64,000 nucleotides of DNA from Gillisella vitis (GTDB lineage Bacteria; Pseudomonadota; Alphaproteobacteria; Rhizobiales; Rhizobiaceae): contig NZ_CP056047.1 in the NCBI RefSeq assembly GCF_021559775.1, positions 2,728,001-2,792,000 of the forward strand, written 5' to 3'. A model generated the notes under the pieces. It made no database searches, was not told the DNA's origin, and saw only the letters and a program-made list of their open reading frames with translations. Positions 18,469 to 27,211 of this stretch are shown one piece after another (position 1 is the stretch's first letter; each line of letters begins with the position of its first letter). Position numbers and translations under genes: made by a program.

Positions 18469-19161
18469 ATGACAGTCGTCGACGATGAAAAACCCGCCCA
18501 GGCCGCTTCAGGACGTTTCGCCGCAGGTGAAGATCCGGCCAAGCGCGACCAGATCCTGGATGGCGCCAAACGCGCCTTCATGAAGCATGGCTTCGATGCG
18601 GCCAGCATGAACGATGTCACCCGGGAAGCCGGCGTGTCCAAGGGGACCATCTATGTCTATTTCCAGAGCAAGGAAGATCTGTTTGCCGCGCTGATCAACA
18701 ACCAGAAGCAGAAATTTGCGGCCTCAATGCGCGATATCCTGGCGGAAGAGACCGATCTGCATATGGCGCTGCGCCGCTATGCCCTGGCTTTTACCAATTA
18801 TATTCTCACCAGCGAAATGATCCCTGCCATGCGCATGCTGCTGGCGGTTCAGGATCGCATGCCGCACCTCTGTCAAAGCTTCATGCGGTCGGGACCGGAA
18901 AACGTCCGCACGGTTCTCGAGGACTATCTGGAGGTCCAGGTGAAGGCCGGACGTCTCGACATAGCCGATACCGAGCTTGCCGCCCGCCAGTACATCGAGC
19001 TGGCAACAGGCGCCTATTTCAAGAAGCGACTGTTCGGTGAAATCGAAGTGCCGCCGCCGCAGGCGGAAATTGACTACATCATCGATAACGCCCTGCATAT
19101 TTTCCTGCTCGCCTATGATCGCAAGGCCGAAAACGGCCCTGAGGCGCAACGGGCGAACTGA
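18469..19161 (+). CDS. TetR/AcrR family regulator of the efflux operon
   Basis: A 230-residue regulator. After about 20 variable residues, the TetR helix-turn-helix domain (residues about 23-70) reads RDQILDGAKRAFMKHGF and VSKGTIYVYFQSKEDLFAAL, the hallmark of the family. The C-terminal ligand and dimer domain (about 90-210) resembles that of AefR-like members. The gene is divergent from the EmrAB-like operon with palindromic sites between them, so it is probably the local repressor, with the pumped compound or an analogue as inducer (inference). Confidence 0.9.
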   Translation: MTVVDDEKPAQAASGRFAAGEDPAKRDQILDGAKRAFMKHGFDAASMNDVTREAGVSKGTIYVYFQSKEDLFAALINNQKQKFAASMRDILAEETDLHMALRRYALAFTNYILTSEMIPAMRMLLAVQDRMPHLCQSFMRSGPENVRTVLEDYLEVQVKAGRLDIADTELAARQYIELATGAYFKKRLFGEIEVPPPQAEIDYIIDNALHIFLLAYDRKAENGPEAQRAN

Positions 19162-19299
19162 GGAAATCCATCTCATCCTGTGGCCAAATCACCACGATAG
19201 CGTTGATGGTCCTCTCACATGACTTGCCGCCCTTGCTGATGCGGTATCGGCTCCCTATTTGTGTCGCAAAGCGCTTTTTGCACGGGGGATATCAATTTT

Positions 19300-20064
19300 A
19301 TGCAGGACTTTACCTATTTGCTCAGCGATCCGGCGGCCTGGATCGCTCTTGTGACGCTGATCATCATGGAAGTGGTGTTGGGAATAGACAATCTGGTCTT
19401 CATTTCCATTCTCACCAACAAGCTGCCGGAGGGGCAAAGAGACAAGGCCCGCAAGATCGGTATCGGCCTGGCGCTCGTCATGCGCCTCGGCCTGCTCGGC
19501 ACCGTCGCCTGGATCGTTCAGCTGACCACGCCGGTCTTTACGCTGTTTGGCCACGGCTTCTCGTGGAAGGACATGATCCTGATTGCCGGGGGCCTGTTCC
19601 TGGTCTGGAAAGCCACCAAGGAAATCCATCACAGTGTCGACCCGGTCGACAAGGAAGGCGATTTCATCGGCACGGCCACGACGACCATGGGGGCGGCCAT
19701 CGGCCAGATCCTGCTGCTTGACCTGGTGTTTTCGGTTGACAGCATCATCACCGCCGTCGGCATGACCGAGCATGTGGTTATCATGGTGATCGCCGTGATC
19801 TTCGCCGTCACCGTCATGCTGCTGGCCGCCAACCCGCTGGGCCGCTTCATTGAGAAAAACCCGACCGTGGTCATGCTGGCGCTGGGCTTCCTGATGATGA
19901 TTGGCATGACGCTGATTGCCGATGGCATGGGCTTCCATGTGCCGAAGGGCTATCTCTACGCCGCCATGGCCTTCTCCGCCCTTGTCGAAGGCCTCAACAT
20001 GATGGCACGTCGCAAGAAGCAGGCGACGAAAGCCGAGGACGCGGCGCGCAAGAAGCTGCATTGA
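19300..20064 (+). CDS. TerC family integral membrane protein
   Basis: A 254-residue inner-membrane protein with about seven helices. The TerC signature is at the start: [20 protein letters not shown], with its membrane-embedded Glu and Asp, and a second copy reads [18 protein letters not shown]. Members export manganese or take part in tellurite resistance and in metal loading of exported enzymes; the ion here is not known. The ATG at 19300 begins the conserved protein, preceded by GGGGGA. The start of a longer open frame (19261) is less likely. No yybP-ykoY riboswitch was recognised upstream. Confidence 0.87.
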   Translation: MQDFTYLLSDPAAWIALVTLIIMEVVLGIDNLVFISILTNKLPEGQRDKARKIGIGLALVMRLGLLGTVAWIVQLTTPVFTLFGHGFSWKDMILIAGGLFLVWKATKEIHHSVDPVDKEGDFIGTATTTMGAAIGQILLLDLVFSVDSIITAVGMTEHVVIMVIAVIFAVTVMLLAANPLGRFIEKNPTVVMLALGFLMMIGMTLIADGMGFHVPKGYLYAAMAFSALVEGLNMMARRKKQATKAEDAARKKLH

Positions 20065-20072
20065 CATTGATC

Positions 20073-20102
20073 GAGAGAGCAAGGGGCTCCCCTTGCTCTC
20101 TC
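20073..20102 (+). terminator. Long hairpin after the TerC gene
   Basis: GAGAGAGCAAGGGG (20073-20086) pairs exactly with CCCCTTGCTCTCTC (20089-20102), 9 bases after the TerC stop codon. There is no clear T-run, but the stability and position suggest transcription end or mRNA 3' protection. Confidence 0.6.
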
Positions 20103-20182
20103 AACTCTTGCACAGCGGCATTCCGCCTCCCACATCCTCACCGTTCTGATCTGTCATTCTGGTCCTGCCCTGGGAGCTGCCT

Positions 20183-20908
20183 GTGATCCTTGATGCCGCC
20201 ATGCTGTCGCTGCGCAATCTGTTTGCGCCGGAAACCCGTTCGGTGTTCTGGAAAGTGCTGGGCTTGACGCTGGCCGCCCTGGCCGGGCTGTGGCTGGCGC
20301 TGCGTGAGCTGTTTATCTTCTATCTTTGGCCCTGGTTTGCCGGGTTTTTCCCCGCAACGCCGGATTGGGCCGGCTGGCTGGTGCTGATCCTCGGCATTGT
20401 CGCCAGTATTGGCCTGGCATTGGTGCTGGCGCTGCTTTTGGCGCCGGTCACGGCCATCATTGCTGGCCTGTTTCTTGATGATGTCGCCGAAGTCGTGGAA
20501 AAGCGGGATTACCCGACCGATGCGCCCGGCACGGCCATGCCGCTTGGCGATGCCATCGTCCAATCGCTGCAATTTTTCGGCATCGTCATCCTCGGCAATC
20601 TCATTGCCTTCATGCTGCTCTTCGTGCCGGGCATCAACCTGATCGCGTTTTTCCTGGTCAATGGCTATCTGCTGGGCCGGGAGTTTTTCGAATTTGCCGC
20701 CATGCGGCTGCGCCCGACCATCGAGGCGCGGCAATTTCGCGCCAAGCATTCCGGCACGATCTTCCTGGCCGGACTGGTGATAGCAGCGTTTCTAGCAATC
20801 CCTATCCTCAACCTGCTGACGCCGCTGTTTGCCGCAGGGCTGATGGTGCATCTGCACAAGATGCTGTCGGTCAAAGACCCGCAGTTTTCAAAGGATCTGC
20901 GGCGGTAG
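20183..20908 (+). CDS. EI24/CysZ-like membrane protein
   Basis: A 241-residue protein with four or more hydrophobic segments (VLGLTLAALAGLWLALREL, WAGWLVLILGIVASIGLALV, FFGIVILGNLIAFMLLFVPG, IFLAGLVIAAFLAIPILNLL). The motif FVPGINLIAFFLVNGYLLGRE is typical of the EI24 family, which includes the sulfate transporter CysZ. Sulfate transport is possible but not shown. The start is a GTG at 20183 with GGGAG just upstream. Its 3' end overlaps the convergent endonuclease III gene by 21 bases. Confidence 0.8.
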   Translation: MILDAAMLSLRNLFAPETRSVFWKVLGLTLAALAGLWLALRELFIFYLWPWFAGFFPATPDWAGWLVLILGIVASIGLALVLALLLAPVTAIIAGLFLDDVAEVVEKRDYPTDAPGTAMPLGDAIVQSLQFFGIVILGNLIAFMLLFVPGINLIAFFLVNGYLLGREFFEFAAMRLRPTIEARQFRAKHSGTIFLAGLVIAAFLAIPILNLLTPLFAAGLMVHLHKMLSVKDPQFSKDLRR

Positions 20909-21652
20909 TTCCACCAGGGGCGCGGGAACATCGCAGGTCTTTTCCGGCGATTTGCACAGGTCAGCAATCACGCAGCGCTCGCATTCCGGCTTGCGGGCCT
21001 TGCAACAGTAGCGCCCATGCAGGATCAGCCAGTGATGGGCATGGAAGAGATAGTGCTTGGGGATGATCCGCATCAGGATCTCCTCGATCTCATCCGGTGT
21101 CTTGCCGGGTGCCAGCCGGATGCGGTTGCCGATCCGTAAAATATGCGTATCGACGGCCATGGTCGGAATGCCAAAAGCCATGGACATCACCACATTGGCA
21201 GTCTTGCGGCCGACGCCGGGCAGCGTCACCAATTCTTCGCGGGTTTTTGGCACCTCGCTGCCGAAATCATCGATCAGCTTTTGACTGAGGGCGATGACAT
21301 TCTTCGCCTTGTTGCGAAAAAGTCCGATGGTTTTGATATAGTCGCGCACCTTCTCTTCGCCCAGCGCCAGCATTTTTTCCGGCGTATCGGCCACGGCAAA
21401 CAGGGCGCGGGTCGCCTTGTTGACCCCCGCATCGGTTGCCTGCGCCGAGAGCGCCACGGCGACGACAAGGGTAAACGGGTTGACATGCTCCAGCTCGCCC
21501 TTCGGTTCCGGGCGCTGCACGGAAAACCGCCGGAAGATTTCCTCCAGCTCGGCCTTGGAATAGGCGCTGCGAACCGCGACTTTTCGTCCCGCTGGCTTGG
21601 GTTGAGAGGGGGAAGAAATTGACTTTTTCAAAGTTTGCGTGCTGGATTTCAT
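20888..21652 (-). CDS. nth: Endonuclease III (DNA glycosylase/AP lyase)
   Basis: Removes oxidised pyrimidines and cuts the abasic site in base-excision repair. The 254 residues include an extra basic N-terminus of about 35 residues. The helix-hairpin-helix carries LPGVGRKTANVVMS with the catalytic Lys, and the catalytic Asp is in AVDTHILRI. The C-terminal [4Fe-4S] ligands have the classic C-x6-C-x2-C-x5-C spacing (CKARKPECERCVIADLC). It is divergent from the DUF2244 gene, an arrangement I recall from other rhizobia, and overlaps the convergent EI24 gene at its 3' end. Confidence 0.95.
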   Translation of the reverse strand: MKSSTQTLKKSISSPSQPKPAGRKVAVRSAYSKAELEEIFRRFSVQRPEPKGELEHVNPFTLVVAVALSAQATDAGVNKATRALFAVADTPEKMLALGEEKVRDYIKTIGLFRNKAKNVIALSQKLIDDFGSEVPKTREELVTLPGVGRKTANVVMSMAFGIPTMAVDTHILRIGNRIRLAPGKTPDEIEEILMRIIPKHYLFHAHHWLILHGRYCCKARKPECERCVIADLCKSPEKTCDVPAPLVELPPQIL

Positions 21653-21691
21653 GGTTCTATTTGATCAGGTTGGTAAAGAAGGATGGCGTCC

Positions 21692-22174
21692 ATGGGTGAG
21701 GTTGCCGATCAACCGATTTTCGCTGCCGAACTGGTACCCTATCGGTCGCTAGGCCGAAAGGGGTTTCGCATCATGCTGATGCTGTCCGGGCTGGTCTGTG
21801 TCGGCTATGGCGGGTTTTTCCTGACGACCGGTGCCTGGCCAATCGGATTTTTCTTCGGGCTGGATTTTCTGCTGCTCTACGGTGCTTTCCGGCTGAATTA
21901 CCGCGCCGCCAAAGCCCGCGAGGAAGTCACGGTATCACGCACCGCCATCTCTATCCGCAAATTCACCCCCTCGGGGCGGATGACCGAATTTCGCTGGAAC
22001 CCGTTCTGGGCGCGGTTCTTTGTCCGCCGCCACGAGGAATTCGGGATCATCTCCATGTCGGTGCAGGGGCAAGGCCGGGCCACCGATGTCGGCTCGTTCC
22101 TCAATCCCGATGATCGCGAAAGCTTTGCCAAGGCCTTTCGCGGTGCCTTGGCAACGGTAACGCAGCGGATCTGA
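21692..22174 (+). CDS. DUF2244 family membrane protein
   Basis: A 160-residue protein with two adjacent membrane helices (IMLMLSGLVCVGYGGFFLTT and PIGFFFGLDFLLLYGAF) followed by a soluble beta-rich domain (residues about 80-160, ending RESFAKAFRGALA). This is the DUF2244 layout, of unknown function. The ATG at 21692 is preferred because AAGAAGG lies 9 bases upstream, whereas the ATG at 21683 would sit directly on that site. It is divergent from nth. Confidence 0.83.
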   Translation: MGEVADQPIFAAELVPYRSLGRKGFRIMLMLSGLVCVGYGGFFLTTGAWPIGFFFGLDFLLLYGAFRLNYRAAKAREEVTVSRTAISIRKFTPSGRMTEFRWNPFWARFFVRRHEEFGIISMSVQGQGRATDVGSFLNPDDRESFAKAFRGALATVTQRI

Positions 22175-22255
22175 TTTCTGTCAGCGCATGGCAAGAAACG
22201 GGTGGCACGGCACGGCCTGTCATGGTCAAGTCGCCTGAGCCAAAGGAAGAGTGCC

Positions 22256-23143
22256 ATGACCACATTTGCCCGCAGTTTTGAAACAGGCGCCAGCGACATC
22301 ACCCCCGAAGGGAGCGATTACCAGACCGTGCGCCGGGTGATCGAGATGCTGACGCTTGACTATCGGGAGCAACCGGCGCTGGAAACCATTGCCGAACGGC
22401 TTGGCCAATCCCCCACGCAATTGCAGAAAACCTTTACCCGCTGGGCGGGCCTGTCGCCCAAGGCGTTCTTGCAGGCGGTGACGCTGGATCATGCCAAACG
22501 GCTGCTGGGCCATGAAGGCCTGCCCTTGCTGGAAACCGCGCTGGAGCTTGGCCTGTCCGGGCCGGGCCGCTTGCATGACCTGTTCGTCAGCCATGAAGCG
22601 ATGTCGCCGGGCGAGTGGAAAGCCAAAGGCGCGGGCCTGACCATTCGCCACAGCTTCCACACATCCCCCTTCGGCCTAGCGCTGGTGATGGTGACGGATC
22701 GCGGCTTGGCGGGCCTCGGCTTTTGCGATCCGGGCGAAGAAGCTGCCTGCTACGCCGACATGGCTGGGCGCTGGCCACTGGCCAATTTTGTCGAGGACCC
22801 ACTGGCCATCGAACCCTATGTGACCAGGATCTTCGACCCTGCCAGTTGGCAAGCGGAACAGCCGCTCCGCGTCGTGCTGATCGGCTCGGATTTCCAGGTC
22901 CGGGTCTGGCAAAGCCTGCTACAAATCCCGCTTGGCCGCGCCGTCACCTATTCCGACATCGCCCAGAAAATCGGCCAACCCACCGCCAGCCGCGCCGTCG
23001 GCGCAGCAGTTGGGCGGAACCCGATTTCCTTCGTGGTGCCGTGTCATAGGGCGCTGGGGAAGAGCGGCGCGCTGACGGGGTATCATTGGGGGCTGACGCG
23101 CAAACGGGCGATGTTGGGGTGGGAGGCTGGGCAGGTGGGGTGA
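22256..23143 (+). CDS. AraC-domain plus O6-methylguanine-DNA methyltransferase (Ada-like)
   Basis: A 295-residue fusion: an AraC-type helix-turn-helix domain (about 20-120, with LETIAERLGQSPTQLQKTF) and a DNA alkyltransferase domain (about 130-290). The latter holds the RVWQSLLQIPLGRAVTYSDIA helix and the active-site Cys in VVPCHRALG. It takes methyl groups from O6-methylguanine and may activate repair genes. The N-terminal four-Cys zinc domain of E. coli Ada, which senses phosphotriesters, is absent. The start at 22256 has AAGGAAGAG upstream. Confidence 0.9.
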   Translation: MTTFARSFETGASDITPEGSDYQTVRRVIEMLTLDYREQPALETIAERLGQSPTQLQKTFTRWAGLSPKAFLQAVTLDHAKRLLGHEGLPLLETALELGLSGPGRLHDLFVSHEAMSPGEWKAKGAGLTIRHSFHTSPFGLALVMVTDRGLAGLGFCDPGEEAACYADMAGRWPLANFVEDPLAIEPYVTRIFDPASWQAEQPLRVVLIGSDFQVRVWQSLLQIPLGRAVTYSDIAQKIGQPTASRAVGAAVGRNPISFVVPCHRALGKSGALTGYHWGLTRKRAMLGWEAGQVG

Positions 23144-23268
23144 GTGGTGGATGGCGGATGGCGGATGACGTCCGATGCTGCCCTTGCCCCTAAACCGACG
23201 TCGTGGTTACACCTGAACCGGAATTAGCAATACTCAGATAGATGAGTGACTGTATGTGGGGAATGTGA

Positions 23269-23715
23269 GTGAGTTTTCGAAGACGACGCTTTTCCAGGAA
23301 TGCAATCATTATATTATTGGCCGCCGGGCTTCCTTTTGCGTACTTTTACTATCTTATCGCCACTGACTACCGCAAGGACCCGGCAAGGGTCGCCTTCATC
23401 ATGAACATCTCGGAACTGCCACAGTCGGTTCGAGACATCGAATGTTCAGCAACTGCCATCACCGACCTAATCGTAACTTGCGCGTTTAGAATTAACCCCG
23501 AGGACTTTCAAAGCCTCGTAAGCGGGTGGCATTTCAAGAGTGACAGAGTTTCCGGTGATGGAAGAGATTACGGGACGGATGCGAAAATAGGTCCATCTTT
23601 CGATGCGGCGGTACGGTACTTCGTTTACCCAGACAGCTTCAAAAAAGGTGGCCGTGTCGATCTCGTGACGAATAGAGACCAGACTATGGTTGTCGCAAAC
23701 CGATACGAGGAATGA
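23269..23715 (+). CDS. Membrane-anchored hypothetical protein
   Basis: A 148-residue protein with a very basic N-terminus (MSFRRRRFSR) followed by one membrane segment (IIILLAAGLPFAYFYYLIA), so it is probably tethered with the rest in the periplasm. The soluble part contains two Cys (near 58 and 69) that could form a disulfide. No family is recognised. The GTG start at 23269 has GGGGA 6 bases before it. Codon use is less GC-biased than that of the neighbours, and the gene shares an atypical stretch with the hydrolase gene downstream. Confidence 0.6.
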   Translation: MSFRRRRFSRNAIIILLAAGLPFAYFYYLIATDYRKDPARVAFIMNISELPQSVRDIECSATAITDLIVTCAFRINPEDFQSLVSGWHFKSDRVSGDGRDYGTDAKIGPSFDAAVRYFVYPDSFKKGGRVDLVTNRDQTMVVANRYEE

Positions 23716-23760
23716 AATCCGCAGTGGCGACAATGAGGGCGCAAAGTACACGTCCTCTCC

Positions 23761-23853
23761 TCACCCCACCAACCGTAACAATTCCCTGGGCGCCTCCTCG
23801 TCCTTGATTGGTGTATTGCAGCAGATGCGGAACATAGTGGCGCGGTAGAGACT
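23761..23853 (-). pseudogene. Remnant of the 3' end of a SorC-type regulator gene
   Basis: On the minus strand this stretch translates as RATMFRICCNTPIKDE and then APRELLRLVG before a stop. The intact regulator at 25001-25978 ends RATMRRIGCNTLITDE, AAARELLGLVA, stop. The two DNA stretches (23761-23845 and 25001-25085) align without gaps and agree at about 63 of 85 positions by eye count. The rest of the gene is missing upstream of the remnant. It is a truncated, diverged paralog lying in direct orientation about 1.2 kb from the complete one. Confidence 0.75.
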
Positions 23854-23923
23854 GAGAAAGCGGGGGGTAGGAAGAACAATCAATTTGTGATGAGATATTA
23901 GGTGCTCGCTTTATGGAGGCTCC

Positions 23924-24916
23924 ATGCCAGTTGGCTTTAGAACAGGCTCTAGTTTCGATCCCCTGCGATTGAATTGGGATGGTTCTGGTCCGCGTCCACT
24001 ACCATGGACCGCTTGGTATCCGACAGACGAGAAGTCGTCCGCTCATCCTCTCGTCGAGAAATCCTGGTTCAGGAAACAACCCGTTGGTGTCAACGCGCAG
24101 ATAGCGCATGCGGACGGGACGTTGCCGCTTGTTCTATTGTCGCACGGAACAGGCTCCACAGCCGCTGGTTTGGAATGGCTTGGCTTCCGGCTGGCCGAGC
24201 AGGGCTTTGTCGCGTTAGCGGTGAACCACCACGGACATACGGCCTTCGAACCTTTTCGCGCAGAAGGGTTCCTCTGCATGTGGGAGCGCGCGAAAGACCT
24301 GACAGCTATTCTCGACGACCCCAATTGGCGCAACGAACTAAGAGTCGAAACCGGCGATCAAATTTTCGCTGCGGGCTTCTCAGCCGGAGCGTATACGGCA
24401 CTTTTACTGTCTGGAGCGCGTATCGCATTTTCACAGTTCGAGCCCGACAACCCGGAAAAGAGTCCGATCCGTGGGCCGCGAGAATTTCCAAACCTCGCCG
24501 ATAAACTGCCGAAACTCTTTAAAAACCCGGTTTTTCGAAGGTCTTGGGAGCAAAGGCGCTCAGATTTTTCGGATCGCAGAATCCGCGCGGCATTCGCAAT
24601 TGCTCCGGGTCGTTCCGTGCTGGGTTTCTCTCAGGATAGTCTTCAGGCTATCAACAAACCTGTCCATCTGATAGGCGGTGACGAAGACACTGTTGCGCCA
24701 CCAGACCAGTGCTGCAAATGGCTGTTCCAAAATATTCCGGACTGTAGATATGAGATTTTGACGGGAGGTGTCGGTCATTACACCTTCCTCCCAGAAGGAT
24801 CTGAGATAGGACGAGAAGCTGCACCTGAACTGTTTATGGATGGAGCAGGGTTAGACCGAACCGCAATCCACGATTACGCTGCAACATTGGCCGCAGAATT
24901 CTTCAGGTCAACATAG
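23924..24916 (+). CDS. Alpha/beta hydrolase (dienelactone hydrolase-like)
   Basis: A 330-residue cytoplasmic hydrolase. The oxyanion region is LPLVLLSHGTGSTAAGLEWL (residues 66-85), the nucleophile elbow is AAGFSAGAYTALLL (Ser near 148), an acidic residue follows in LIGGDEDTVAPP, and the catalytic His is in GGVGHYTFLPEG (near 285). The layout matches predicted dienelactone hydrolases and platelet-activating-factor acetylhydrolase-like esterases; the substrate is unknown. A GGAGG site precedes the ATG. The gene is less GC-rich than its surroundings and sits between the SorC remnant and the intact SorC gene, so it is probably acquired. Confidence 0.8.
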   Translation: MPVGFRTGSSFDPLRLNWDGSGPRPLPWTAWYPTDEKSSAHPLVEKSWFRKQPVGVNAQIAHADGTLPLVLLSHGTGSTAAGLEWLGFRLAEQGFVALAVNHHGHTAFEPFRAEGFLCMWERAKDLTAILDDPNWRNELRVETGDQIFAAGFSAGAYTALLLSGARIAFSQFEPDNPEKSPIRGPREFPNLADKLPKLFKNPVFRRSWEQRRSDFSDRRIRAAFAIAPGRSVLGFSQDSLQAINKPVHLIGGDEDTVAPPDQCCKWLFQNIPDCRYEILTGGVGHYTFLPEGSEIGREAAPELFMDGAGLDRTAIHDYAATLAAEFFRST

Positions 24917-25000
24917 ATTGGAAACTATTAAAAGGCCCTTCGGGCTATGTGGCATAGCAATAGCGCCGCCAGGCGAGATCCTCAACGACCCTGTCATTTC

Positions 25001-25978
25001 TCACGCAACCAACCCCAACAACTCCCTCGCCGCAGCCTCATCCGTAATCAGCGTGTTGCACCCGATGCGCCGCATGGTGGCGCGGATGGCGATGGCCCGA
25101 TGCGCACCGCCGGAGGCGATGACGATGTGCTTGGCTTTTTTCAGCGTGTCGAGATTAACCGACATGACCCGCTGGTTGATCGGGTGATCCACGGAGCGGC
25201 CCTCGGCATCGAGGAAGTTGAACATGGTGTCGCAGACGCAGCCAGCCTCGATCAGTTCGTTCAGCGTGGCGCGGCTGATGAAGCCTTCCGACAGCGAGGT
25301 GGATTGCGGGCGGATGTCGCCGCAGGAGACCACGGCGAGGTCGAGGTTTTCGGCGAGGTCATAGAGGGTTTTCAACCCGCAATCCTCAATCAGCGCCCGT
25401 TTGGTGGCAACGCTATCGACCAGCAACGGGGCGAGGAACATATAGCATTCCGCCCCGAGCTGGCTGGCCAGCCGCCATGTATAGTCGATGGGATTGGTCT
25501 GGTGGACGGCGACAATGCCGCCCAGCAGCGAGACGACCTTGCAATTTTCCCGGCGCGGCGGGCGAAAACCAGCCAGCGACGCCGTCATGGTGCGGCCCCA
25601 GCCGACGCCGATGGTCGCATTGTCAGTCACCACTTCGGTCAGGAATTGGCCAAGCGCCAGGCCGACGGCGCGGGCGATGCCTTCGGCATCCTGCCCGGCA
25701 GAGGACGGCACGACCACGGCTTCATCCAGGCCGAAGGCCTTTTCCAGTTTCACGGCCAGTTCGACGCAATCGTCGATGCCCTCAGCAATCCAGATCTGCA
25801 CTTCGGAACGCTTCAACGCCTCATCCAGCAGCCGGATCACCGTCGAGCGGCTGATGCCGAGGCGTTCGGCCACATCCTTCTGGGTCAGGCCCTGGTTATA
25901 ATAGAGCCAGGCAGCCCGAAGCCGCAGCGATGCTGCCTCCGAATAGCTGCTCTGGGTCTCCCGGCGAAGCTTGACCAC
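25001..25978 (-). CDS. SorC/DeoR-type sugar-binding transcriptional regulator
   Basis: A 325-residue regulator. The N-terminal helix-turn-helix (about 15-55) reads YYNQGLTQKDVAERLGISRS, and the large sugar-phosphate-binding domain (about 60-320) includes TIGVGWGRTMTA and CGDIRPQSTSLSEGF. SorC-type proteins bind phosphorylated sugars. This gene is divergent from transaldolase with an inverted repeat between them, so control of tal and response to a pentose-phosphate intermediate are likely (inference). The start appears to be a GTG at 25978, with a GGGGA 12 bases upstream, so the exact start is uncertain. Confidence 0.88.
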   Translation of the reverse strand: MVKLRRETQSSYSEAASLRLRAAWLYYNQGLTQKDVAERLGISRSTVIRLLDEALKRSEVQIWIAEGIDDCVELAVKLEKAFGLDEAVVVPSSAGQDAEGIARAVGLALGQFLTEVVTDNATIGVGWGRTMTASLAGFRPPRRENCKVVSLLGGIVAVHQTNPIDYTWRLASQLGAECYMFLAPLLVDSVATKRALIEDCGLKTLYDLAENLDLAVVSCGDIRPQSTSLSEGFISRATLNELIEAGCVCDTMFNFLDAEGRSVDHPINQRVMSVNLDTLKKAKHIVIASGGAHRAIAIRATMRRIGCNTLITDEAAARELLGLVA

Positions 25979-26028
25979 GATGCGAATTGTCCCCTGTTTT
26001 CCGTCTCCTGACTATCGCAAGCCATGCA

Positions 26029-26056
26029 ACATTTGTCAAATCCAACGGACAAATGT
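26029..26056. promoter_or_regulatory. Inverted repeat, probable SorC-type operator upstream of tal
   Basis: ACATTTGTC (26029-26037) and GACAAATGT (26048-26056) are perfect inverted 9-mers 10 bases apart. They sit directly upstream of the putative tal promoter and 51 bases from the regulator start. Binding by the divergent regulator is inferred. Confidence 0.7.
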
Positions 26057-26057
26057 C

Positions 26058-26086
26058 TTGACTTAATGCCCCTCCATAACGATATT
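26058..26086 (+). promoter_or_regulatory. Probable sigma-70 type promoter of tal
   Basis: TTGACT (26058-26063) and GATATT (26081-26086) are separated by 17 bases. The -35 box begins one base after the inverted repeat, and the tal start lies about 100 bases downstream. Confidence 0.5.
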
Positions 26087-26189
26087 CAGATCAAAGGACA
26101 GAGGATATGGTCCCCAGGTCGCAAAGACGTGTTGGAACGCAAATGCCCGTCCAGTGTTCATTTAATATGTGACATGAAGGAATTGCCTG

Positions 26190-27146
26190 ATGACTTCGAA
26201 ACTCGAACAGCTTCGCGCCATGACCACGGTTGTCGCCGATACCGGTGACATTGAGGCCGTAACCCGCCTGAAGCCGGTGGATTGCACCACCAACCCGACA
26301 ATCGTGCTGAAAGCCTTGGGCACCGACATGTTTGCCGATGCCTTCGAAGAGGCGATCAAATGGGGCAAGGCCAAGGGCGGCGCCTCTGATGCCGTGACCG
26401 AGGCGATTGCCGACCGGCTGGCGATTTCGGTGGGTGCGGCGCTTGCCAAGATCGTTCCGGGCCGCGTCTCGACCGAAGTGGATGCTGATCTGTCCTTCGA
26501 TACGCAGGCCTCGCTCAACAAGGCGCGGGCCATCATTGCGCAATATAAGGAACGCGGCATCGAGAAGGATCGCATCCTGATCAAGCTCGCCTCCACCTGG
26601 GAAGGCATTCGCGCCGCCGAAGTGCTGCAAAAGGAAGGCATCGACTGCAACCTGACCCTGCTGTTTTCCAAGGCTCAGGCGATTGCCTGCGCCGAAGCCA
26701 AGGTGTTCCTGATTTCACCTTTCGTTGGCCGCATTCTGGATTGGTACAAGAAATCGACCGGCGAGAACTACACCTCTGAGACCGATCCGGGCGTGGTGTC
26801 GGTGCGCCAGATCTATAATTTCTACAAGGTCAATGGCATCGAAACCATTGTCATGGGCGCGTCGTTCCGCAATGCGGGCGAGATCGAAGCTTTGGCTGGT
26901 TGCGACCGCTTGACGATCAGCCCGGCGCTGCTGGATGAGCTGGATGCGGCCACCGGCGATCTGCCGCGCGTGCTGTCACCTGAAAAGACCACGCCCGATC
27001 CGCTGGTGTCGCTGGATGAAAAGGCGTTCCGTTGGGCGCTGAACGAAGATGCCATGGCGACGGAAAAACTGTCGGAAGGCATTCGCGCCTTCGCCAAGGA
27101 TCTCGGCACCCTGCGCGGCATGGTGGCAAAGAAACTGGCCGCCTGA
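26190..27146 (+). CDS. tal: Transaldolase
   Basis: Transfers a dihydroxyacetone unit between sedoheptulose 7-phosphate and glyceraldehyde 3-phosphate in the non-oxidative pentose phosphate pathway. The 318 residues match the TalA/TalB class (E. coli TalB is 317). [14 protein letters not shown] carries the catalytic Asp, and [17 protein letters not shown] carries the Schiff-base Lys (near 132). The site AAGGA precedes the ATG by 9 bases. It follows an operator-like repeat and is followed by a strong terminator. It could take up carbon from the xylose pathway encoded about 12 kb away. Confidence 0.95.
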   Translation: MTSKLEQLRAMTTVVADTGDIEAVTRLKPVDCTTNPTIVLKALGTDMFADAFEEAIKWGKAKGGASDAVTEAIADRLAISVGAALAKIVPGRVSTEVDADLSFDTQASLNKARAIIAQYKERGIEKDRILIKLASTWEGIRAAEVLQKEGIDCNLTLLFSKAQAIACAEAKVFLISPFVGRILDWYKKSTGENYTSETDPGVVSVRQIYNFYKVNGIETIVMGASFRNAGEIEALAGCDRLTISPALLDELDAATGDLPRVLSPEKTTPDPLVSLDEKAFRWALNEDAMATEKLSEGIRAFAKDLGTLRGMVAKKLAA

Positions 27147-27165
27147 TTTCGACGATATCTTGAGG

Positions 27166-27197
27166 AAAAGGGCGCGGCAAAGGCTGCGCCCTTTTTT
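27166..27197 (+). terminator. Intrinsic terminator of tal
   Basis: AAAAGGGCGCGGC and GCTGCGCCCTTTT form a 13-bp stem with one G-T pair and a short AAAG loop. The 3' arm runs into TTTTTT, about 20 bases after the tal stop codon. The A-rich 5' arm could also serve the convergent gene on the other strand. Confidence 0.9.
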
Positions 27198-27211
27198 GTT
27201 AAAGTAAAACC

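Noticed and set aside
19162-19299. Possible yybP-ykoY manganese riboswitch before the TerC gene
   Set aside because: The conserved core of that riboswitch is not visible and no strong paired structure was found.
23761-25085. Insertion sequence or integrative element flanked by the direct repeats
   Set aside because: No transposase, integrase, terminal inverted repeats or target-site duplication was seen; the repeats are diverged coding remnants.
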